The notes beneath the pieces are model-generated. The model ran no database searches. It saw nothing but the letters and a program-made list of their open reading frames with translations, and was not told the origin of the DNA. This document shows positions 33,166 through 39,697 of a stretch of 39,697 bases of DNA, piece by piece. The position numbers and the translations under genes are program-made. This DNA is from Hasllibacter sp. (lineage in GTDB: Bacteria > Pseudomonadota > Alphaproteobacteria > Rhodobacterales > Rhodobacteraceae): contig JANQKA010000674.1 in NCBI GenBank assembly GCA_028281405.1, positions 1-39,697 of the forward strand. The letters are read 5' to 3'. The first letter of the stretch is position 1. The number at the start of each line of letters is the position of its first letter.

Positions 33166-34530
33166 TCAGGTGAATTTGCGGAAGAACCTCCACAGGAGCA
33201 GAGCCGCGGCGAAAGCCAGCCCAACGGCCAGTCCCCCCCACACGCCGACGCCGCCCCAGCCGAGGGTGAAGCCCATCACGTAGCTGGCCGGAAGACCGAG
33301 GCACCAGTAGGCCACGACCGTGACCCACATCGGCACGTTGGTGTCCTGCACGCCGCGCAACAGCCCCAAGCCGATCACCTGCGTTCCGTCGAACAACTGA
33401 AACAACGCCGCCATGGCGAGAAGCGTGGCTCCCGTCGCCAGGATTTCCGGACGCCGCGGGTCGGACGCGTCCGTAAAGGCGCGCAGAATCGGTTCGGGAA
33501 CACCGAGAAACAATGCGACCGCCCCCAAAGCCACAAGCGCCGAGAGGAAAATCGAGGCGATCCCGAGCCGACGCATCGCCAAGCGGTCGTCCGTCGCGTG
33601 GGCCACGCCAACCTCGACGGTCGCGGCGTTCGAAAGGCCGACATGCAAAACGAACATCAGGGAAGCCAGCTGCAGAACGACCCCGTGCGCGGCGAGCGGA
33701 ACGGTTCCGAGCCAGCCCATCATCACCGCCGAGGCGGAAAACAGCCCCGCCTCGGCCAACGTGGCCCCGCTGATGGGCAGGCCCAGAGCCAAAACGCGGC
33801 GGAATTTCTCCCAGTCCGGACGCCACAGGCGCACGAACAGCCCCTCGCCCGGCGTCACCCTCGCCGCGACCACGGCCAGGCCCGCGAACGTCAGGATGTG
33901 CGTCAGCACCGACCCGACCGCCGCGCCCAGCAACCCAAGCTCGGGCAGGCCCCCCGGACCGAAAATCAGGACGTAGTTCAAACCCGCGTTCACGAACACC
34001 GCCGCCAGCGAGATCTGGAAGACGGCCCTCGCCGCCTTCACGGCCGACAGGTAGCTCTTCAGGGTCATGGCGAACAACGCGGGAAACAGCCCGAACCCCG
34101 CCACGTTCAGGTAGACCCCGGCCAGTTCCGAAGTTCGCGGTTCCTGCCCGGCGGCAAGGAAAAGCGTCTCGGACAGAAGCATCGGAATCATGAGGCCCAC
34201 GGCGTACAGCCCGGAAATCCAAAGGCCCATCCGCGTCACGCGACGCGCTTCCACCCCGCCACCCTCCTTGGCGGTGGCCGAGGCGACAAGGGGTATCACC
34301 GCCCAGGCGAATCCCGAACCGACGAGAAGAACCAGGCCGAAAAACGAAGACCCCAGGGTCACCGCCGCCAATTCCTCAACCCCGTAACGCCCCAGCATCA
34401 GGGTGTCGGTCGCGCCGATGGCCACCTGCGCCACATGGCTGCCCGCCAAAGGCAACCCCAGCGTCAGAATCGCGCGGATGTGCCGCCCCATCGAGGCGTC
34501 GGGCGGGATTTTGGCTCCTGCGGTTTCCAT
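33166..34530 (-). CDS. MATE family efflux transporter (NorM-like)
   Basis: ILTLGLPLAGSHVAQVAIGATDTLMLGRYGVEELAAVTLGSSFFGLV...; FDGTQVIGLGLLRGVQDTNVPMWVTVVAYWCLGLPASYVMGF. Confidence 0.94.
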   Translation of the reverse strand: METAGAKIPPDASMGRHIRAILTLGLPLAGSHVAQVAIGATDTLMLGRYGVEELAAVTLGSSFFGLVLLVGSGFAWAVIPLVASATAKEGGGVEARRVTRMGLWISGLYAVGLMIPMLLSETLFLAAGQEPRTSELAGVYLNVAGFGLFPALFAMTLKSYLSAVKAARAVFQISLAAVFVNAGLNYVLIFGPGGLPELGLLGAAVGSVLTHILTFAGLAVVAARVTPGEGLFVRLWRPDWEKFRRVLALGLPISGATLAEAGLFSASAVMMGWLGTVPLAAHGVVLQLASLMFVLHVGLSNAATVEVGVAHATDDRLAMRRLGIASIFLSALVALGAVALFLGVPEPILRAFTDASDPRRPEILATGATLLAMAALFQLFDGTQVIGLGLLRGVQDTNVPMWVTVVAYWCLGLPASYVMGFTLGWGGVGVWGGLAVGLAFAAALLLWRFFRKFT

Positions 34531-34783
34531 GCGGCGCGTCTACACCGATTCGCGTTCCGGCGGAATCGCCCGGAACCGCTCGCGAATTCCCGTCCCGTCC
34601 GCCGATCGAACCATATCGGCGGGCCCCACGATCCGGAGGCGCGTATCGAACGCGCGCCTTCAAATCCTCGGCGGAGCGCCGCCGGACACGACATTGAAGG
34701 AAACATCCCGGCCATGAACGGAGCCGAATCCCATGATGGGGCCGGACTCCGGCGAACGACGCGTCCGCCTCCATAATCGCCGG

Positions 34784-34872
34784 GTGGCGTCCGGGCGCGC
34801 GCGGACACGCCGCCCATCGTCCCGTTTGGGAGGCTCCCATGAACGTGGCGTCCGGGCGCGCGCGGACCCGCC
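34784..34872. repeat. two copies of a 28-nt repeat separated by 33 nt (61-nt period)
   Basis: 34784-34811 GTGGCGTCCGGGCGCGCGCGGACACGCC and 34845-34872 GTGGCGTCCGGGCGCGCGCGGACCCGCC (27/28 identical). Confidence 0.85.
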
Positions 34873-35321
34873 CTACACAAGGAACCCCGCTCCCCGCGAT
34901 TCCCTTGGTCCCAGCCCCCGGCACACGGACTTCGACCCCGCTCCAAAGATTCGGAGCGGCACGAGATCCCTTCGACGCGTGGGCGGCGAAACCCACGCCC
35001 GCCGCCGCCGCGCGCCCCCCAACGAAAGTGTCGCCCCGCTCCACCTCCGCGGACTTGGTAACCGACCGTCGCCAACAACCCGACCGGTTCACCTGGACGT
35101 GAATCGACCACACCCCGAGGACGACGCCCGACTTCGCCGCCGGTTCGCCATCCTTTGGAGCGGCTTCATCCGCCCACGGCCGGGCTTGCCGAACCGTCGT
35201 GCCGCGCGGCGTGCTCCAACGGCCTCCGCGCCAACGGGGGATCGGCCACCAAGAACATCGCCCCCGGTTCGCGGCCGATCAGGTCGCGGATCCCGCTCAA
35301 CGCGGGCCGATGGAATCCCGA

Positions 35322-35717
35322 TCAGGCCGGCTTCGGCTCGAATTCCAAAGCCACCCCGTTGATGCAGTAACGCAAGCCCGTCGGCTGGGGCCCATCGGGA
35401 AAGACATGGCCGAGATGCGCGTCGCAGCGGTTGCAGTGAACTTCCGTGCGCCGCATGAATAGAGAGTTGTCCTCGCTCTCGCCCACCAAATCCTCGTCGG
35501 CGGGCTTGTAGAAGGACGGCCAACCCGTTCCGCTTTCGAATTTGTGATCCTTGTCGAACACCCCGGCGCCGCAGCAGACGCACTTGAACATTCCCGGTCC
35601 ATCCGGGAAGTCTTCGTGCGTCCCGGCCCGTTCGGTGCCGTGCTTGCGCGTCACGCGGTAGGCGAGATCCGATAGCTGATCGCGCCACTCGGCGTCGGTT
35701 TTCCGCACCATTTCCAT
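35322..35717 (-). CDS. msrB: peptide-methionine (R)-S-oxide reductase
   Basis: THEDFPDGPGMFKCVCCGAGVFDKDHKFESGTGWPSFYKPADEDLVGESEDNSLFMRRTEVHCNRCDAHLGHVFPDGPQPTGLRYCINGVALEF with paired zinc Cys motifs. Confidence 0.95.
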   Translation of the reverse strand: MEMVRKTDAEWRDQLSDLAYRVTRKHGTERAGTHEDFPDGPGMFKCVCCGAGVFDKDHKFESGTGWPSFYKPADEDLVGESEDNSLFMRRTEVHCNRCDAHLGHVFPDGPQPTGLRYCINGVALEFEPKPA

Positions 35718-36129
35718 TTCTTGTACCTTTCCTTGAAATCCCCGGGGAGCATGCGTCGCCACGGGCCGGTTGGCAAGCCCGGAGGGTGCACCGGGTTCCG
35801 GCGTCCGGAGCCGGCGCGGCCGTCACCGCCGGGACGGGGAATCCCGCGGCGCGGCGCGCCGGATGTCGTTCATTCCGACCCGGGCCAAGGAAATTCGGCG
35901 CGGCGGAACCCATCCGGGGAGTCCCCGGCGTCGGGCCTCGAATTCGGAACCGGACACCTCCCCACGCCGCCGGATGAAACGGAGGCGCCGCGAGTCCCGG
36001 GGCCCGTCGCCATTCGATTCCAGCGGTTCGGTGCGGAAATTGCGCCTCTGGTGCTTCCCAAACGCGCCATCACATGATTCAACCCCCTAAAATGGAGGCC
36101 ACACCATGAGCGCGACCCGACACTAAAAC

Positions 36130-36603
36130 ACGAACCACGATCGGCGGGGATCGAGCCCTTGCTTCCCGGCGAAGAAAGGGACGGCGGCGGGACGCCCCGG
36201 ACAACCTCCGGTTCGTGAACGCCGTCCCGTGGACCATCGGCACGGGTTGTACGCGGCGGGATATTCCCGGGAGATTCGGGAAGTGGAACACCGTCTCCCG
36301 GCGATTCCGCGGGCGGATCAAGAAGGGCGTTTTCGCCCTTATTCTCAGGAAGTCGCGCGGGAAGACCACCTTCGGGCACATGATGGACCACGGCACGGTC
36401 CGCCGAGAATCACCGGAGGGCCAGGCGCCAGGATGAACCTCGGCGCAAAGACCATCGGACGGTCCCGCGGCGGGTTGACGACCAAACCCGTCGCACCGAC
36501 CGGCCCGCGCGGCAAGTCGATCGATTTCGCGCCGCTCCCCGGTCAAGCGCACGAGCCGAGGCGGTCGACGCGCCGATCGAAGGCATCACATCCGAAACTT
36601 TAG
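36130..36603 (+). pseudogene. IS5-family (IS427-like) transposase remnant
   Basis: Protein similarity spread over shifted frames: IEPLLPGEERDGG / DNLRFVNAVPWTIGTGCTRRDIPGRFGKWNTVSRRFRGRIKKGVFALIL / AKTIGRSRGGLTTKPVAPTGPRGKSIDFAPLPGQAHE, versus the typical LLPG..DNR.FVNAVLW..RTGAPWRDLPERFGKWN.V.RRF..W..KGV and AIGRSRGGLTTKIHA...G.P..F.LTPGQ.HD. Boundaries approximate. Confidence 0.8.
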
Positions 36604-36823
36604 GAATTATTTGTTTACATCCGCCGGACAACTTGCGATTACACCGCCTGCCGCACATTTGGGCGGCGCCGCGCCTCGCCACCGGCGGGGACCGAACATA
36701 CGGGGTGTCGGCACACCGTACGATCCCGGCAAAAGGCTTGAGGGCCGAATCGCGTCGGAGTTTCGCCGATGGAACGGATCACGATATGCGATGCGCCCCA
36801 ACGGAAAAAATTTGGAGACCGAA

Positions 36824-39697
36824 ATGCGCGATGATTTCCCCCTCACAGCGAACCGCGGGAACCTCAAGAGGCGTTCCTCCCTCGGAATGACGGCGGGCGC
36901 CGCGGCGGCGCTCGGCGCCTTGGCCGGATGCGGAGACGACGGCGGCGGCGGTGGCGGCGCGGCCGCCCCCGCCGACAACAGCACGTTCACGGGCGGCTCC
37001 GGCGGCGACACCCACGACCTCGTTACCCGGGGCGCCGCGCTCATGACGGTCGACGCCGGAACGGGAGACGACACGGTCAGAACCGGCGCGGGCGCCCAAT
37101 CGATCACCGGAGGTTTGGGCAACGATACGATCAACGGCGGCGCGGGCGAAGACGTCGCGGTCTACGCCGGGGATCGGGACGGGTTCGCCGTCACGGCCAC
37201 GCTCGCGACCACCGCCGGAGCCTCGCCGGTTGTCACGGTGACCGACGCCGCGACCACTGGCGCCGGCGAAGTGGACGAAGGCACCGACACCCTGACGTCG
37301 ATCGAACAGCTGCGGTTCAACAGCGGCGGCATGACGGCGGAACAGGTGAACGTCGGCCTGGTGTTCGGGGACAACACGGCCAACGGCACGCTCACCGGCG
37401 CCGCGAACCACGACATTATTTTCGGCTTCGCCGGGAACGATACGATCACCGGCATGGGCGGCGACGACACGATCCACGGCGGCGCCGGAAACGACACGGT
37501 CGACGGCGGAGCCGGCATGGACACGGCGGTGTTTTCGGGTGCCCGGACGGACTACCGCATCTGGATGGAGGCCGCGTCGGGCGACAATCCCGCCCGGTTC
37601 CATGTGCTTCACGAGGAGTCCGACGCCGACATGAGCAACGGCCGCGACACGCTGACCAATGTCGAGATGATTCGGTTCGGCACGGAGGACGCGGTCGAGT
37701 TGAACGCGGCTCTCGCCATGGACAACGCGGCGGTCGCGGTCGCGGGAACGGCTCGGACGGATGACGTTCCCGCCGGAACCATGGTCATGATCAACGTGTC
37801 CGGCTGGTTCACCAGCGCCGACGACGCGAGGGTGACATACACGGCGTCGGTGCCGACGGGCATGGGCACCGCCACGGTCGAAGGCAACATGGTGACGTTC
37901 ACCGCGCCCGCGACCACGGGCATGGTGACGCTCACCGTCACCGCGTCCGACGTGGCCAACGAGACATACGACAATATCTCGCTCGAGCACGTCATCACGG
38001 TTGTTGCGGCTTCCGATTCCAACACGCCCACCGCCGGACGCGACACTTTGACCGCGGCCGCCACGGGTGGAAACCTCGCGGGATTGGCCGGAAACGACAC
38101 GTTCATCGGCGGCGCCGGGAACGACTACTTCTTCGGCAACACCAATGGGTTGCTTCAGGCGGCGACGGGAACCGACGACACGGACGAAGTCGTATTCGCG
38201 GGCGAGCTGGGAGACTACACGATCTCCGCGGAGCTGTTCACCTTCGGCATGGGCGTCACCGGCGCCACGGTGGTCATGAACACCCCGCGGATCACCGTGA
38301 CGGACAACAACGCGACCGAACCGGCCGCTCCCGCCATTCCGAACGAGGGCATGGACACCTTGGTCGGCATCGAGAGCGTCAAGTTCCTGAACGGCACGGA
38401 CGTCGACACCGATGACGCCACCCTCATGATCGTCGAGACGGGCACGGACGCCGCCGAGATCCTTCTGGGGGACGAAACGGAGAACGCGGACCTCAATGGG
38501 ATGGATGGAGCCGACTACATCTTCGGTTTCGCGATGAACGACACGATCATGGGCGGCGGCGGCAACGACACTATCCACGGAGGTGCCGGAAACGACACGA
38601 TCGACGGCGGAGCCGGCATGGACACGGCGGTGTATTCGGGCGCCCGGACGGCCTATCGCATCTGGATGGAGGCCGCGTCGGGCGACAATCCCGCCCGGTT
38701 CCACGTGCTTCACGAAGAGTCCGACGCCGACATGAGCGACGGCCGCGACACGCTGACGAATGTCGAGATGATCCAGTTCGGCGATGCGGCCGCGGTCGCG
38801 CTGGACGCGGATCTCGCCACGGACAACCCGGCGGTCGCGGTCGCGGGAATGGCTCCGACCACGCGGACGGAGGGTGATGTGCCCGCCGGAACCGAGGTCA
38901 TGATCAACGTGTCCGGCTGGTTCACCAGCGCCGACGGCGCGAGGGTTACATACACGGCGTCGGTTCCGACGGGCATGGGCACCGCCACGGTCGAAGGCAA
39001 CATGGTGACGTTCACCGCGCCCGCCACCACGGGAATGGTGACGCTCACCGTCACCGCGTCCGACGTGGCCAACGAGACCTACGACGATATCTCGCACGAA
39101 CACGTCATCACGGTTGGCGCGGCTTCCGATTCCAACATGCCAACCGCCGGACGCGACACGTTGACCGCGGCCGCCGCGGGTGGAATCCTCGCGGGATTGG
39201 CCGGAAACGACACGTTCATCAGCGGCTCCGGGAACGACTACTTCTTCGGCAACACCAATGGGGTGCTTCAGGCGGCGACGGGAACCGAAGACACGGACCA
39301 AGTCGTCTTCGCCGGCGAACTGGACGACTACACCATCACGGCCGCGCTGCACACTTTCGGCATGGGCGTCACCGGAGTCACTGAGGTTGAGAACACCCCG
39401 CGGATCACCGTGACGGACAACAACGCGACAGAACCGGCCGCTCCGGCCGTGCCGAACGAGGGCATGGACACCTTGGTCGGCATCGAGAGCGTGAAGTTCC
39501 TGAACGGCACGGATGTTGAAACCGATGACGTCACCCTCATGATCGTCGGGACGGGCACGGACGCCGCCGAGATCCTTTTGGGAGACGAATCGGCGAACGC
39601 GATGCTCGACGGGATGAATGGAGCCGACTTCATCTTCGGTTTCGCGATGAACGACACGATCATGGGCGGCGGCGGCAACGACACGATCGACGGCGGA
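36824..39697 (+). CDS. RTX (GGxGxDxUx) calcium-binding repeat protein with Tat/lipoprotein-like N-terminus, partial at right edge
   Basis: Open frame from ATG 36824 to the window end (958 codons, missing from the ORF track). MRDDFPLTANRGNLKRRSSLGMTAGAAAALGALAGCGDDGGGGGG..., then GGLGNDTINGGAGED, GFAGNDTITGMGGDDTIHGGAGNDTVDGGAGMDTAVFSGARTDYRIW...GRDTLTNVEMIRFG; preceded by GGAG. Confidence 0.88.
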   Translation, partial: MRDDFPLTANRGNLKRRSSLGMTAGAAAALGALAGCGDDGGGGGGAAAPADNSTFTGGSGGDTHDLVTRGAALMTVDAGTGDDTVRTGAGAQSITGGLGNDTINGGAGEDVAVYAGDRDGFAVTATLATTAGASPVVTVTDAATTGAGEVDEGTDTLTSIEQLRFNSGGMTAEQVNVGLVFGDNTANGTLTGAANHDIIFGFAGNDTITGMGGDDTIHGGAGNDTVDGGAGMDTAVFSGARTDYRIWMEAASGDNPARFHVLHEESDADMSNGRDTLTNVEMIRFGTEDAVELNAALAMDNAAVAVAGTARTDDVPAGTMVMINVSGWFTSADDARVTYTASVPTGMGTATVEGNMVTFTAPATTGMVTLTVTASDVANETYDNISLEHVITVVAASDSNTPTAGRDTLTAAATGGNLAGLAGNDTFIGGAGNDYFFGNTNGLLQAATGTDDTDEVVFAGELGDYTISAELFTFGMGVTGATVVMNTPRITVTDNNATEPAAPAIPNEGMDTLVGIESVKFLNGTDVDTDDATLMIVETGTDAAEILLGDETENADLNGMDGADYIFGFAMNDTIMGGGGNDTIHGGAGNDTIDGGAGMDTAVYSGARTAYRIWMEAASGDNPARFHVLHEESDADMSDGRDTLTNVEMIQFGDAAAVALDADLATDNPAVAVAGMAPTTRTEGDVPAGTEVMINVSGWFTSADGARVTYTASVPTGMGTATVEGNMVTFTAPATTGMVTLTVTASDVANETYDDISHEHVITVGAASDSNMPTAGRDTLTAAAAGGILAGLAGNDTFISGSGNDYFFGNTNGVLQAATGTEDTDQVVFAGELDDYTITAALHTFGMGVTGVTEVENTPRITVTDNNATEPAAPAVPNEGMDTLVGIESVKFLNGTDVETDDVTLMIVGTGTDAAEILLGDESANAMLDGMNGADFIFGFAMNDTIMGGGGNDTIDGG
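37500..39697 (+). repeat. ~1.1-kb intragenic tandem repeat in the RTX gene (two units, third starting at window end)
   Basis: TCGACGGCGGA(GCCGGCATGGACACGGCGGTG) recurs at 37500, 38601 and (window end) 39687, spacing 1101 and 1086 bp; the intervening text is near-identical over long stretches (e.g. GGCGTCACCGG..., ATGTGTCCGGCTGGTTCACCAGCGCCGAC). Confidence 0.9.

Noticed and set aside
31852-34776. 974-aa plus-strand ORF
   Set aside because: Runs antisense through phasin 2 and the MATE gene; low-complexity Arg/Gly/Gln composition, no domain.
35089-35320. Possible coding remnant downstream of msrB (minus-strand GIRDLIGREPGAMFLVADPPLARRPLEHAARHDGSASPG)
   Set aside because: Too short and no recognisable family; not supportable without a search.
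36779-39352. 857-aa minus-strand ORF
   Set aside because: Shadow of the RTX gene; its Arg/Val/His-rich composition is what antisense RTX repeats produce.

Overview
High-GC, probably alphaproteobacterial chromosomal window. Most of it is housekeeping or metabolic genes: nuoE (cut by the left edge), a YghU-type GST, glycerate 2-kinase, B12-dependent nrdJ, tRNA-Pro(TGG), an AbrB-family transporter, DUF192 plus a double cold-shock-domain protein, pdxH, fabI, gpt, a class I/II aminotransferase, a DUF985 cupin, anmK, tyrS, a DUF2235 protein, an orphan xanthine-dehydrogenase/CoxL-like large subunit, a class III aminotransferase, phaR, two phasins, a MATE transporter and msrB. An IS427-like (IS5 family) transposase relic and a large RTX-repeat putative lipoprotein (open at the right edge) close the window. 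The accessory highlight is 4.3-9.4 kb: two diverged copies of a two-gene module, DUF262 (DGQQR) overlapping by ATGA with a HEPN-type RNase-like gene (Rx4H). Its coding parts are strikingly AT-rich, and the second HEPN copy is frameshifted. This is a candidate defence or toxin-like system. A second unusual feature is intergenic DNA with short repeats at CRISPR-like spacing: five ~24-26 nt repeats separated by four spacers of exactly 35 nt at 14091-14356, and two unrelated two-copy repeats with 61 and 66 nt periods, with no cas genes in view. All functional names come from reading the translated sequence; no database search was run.
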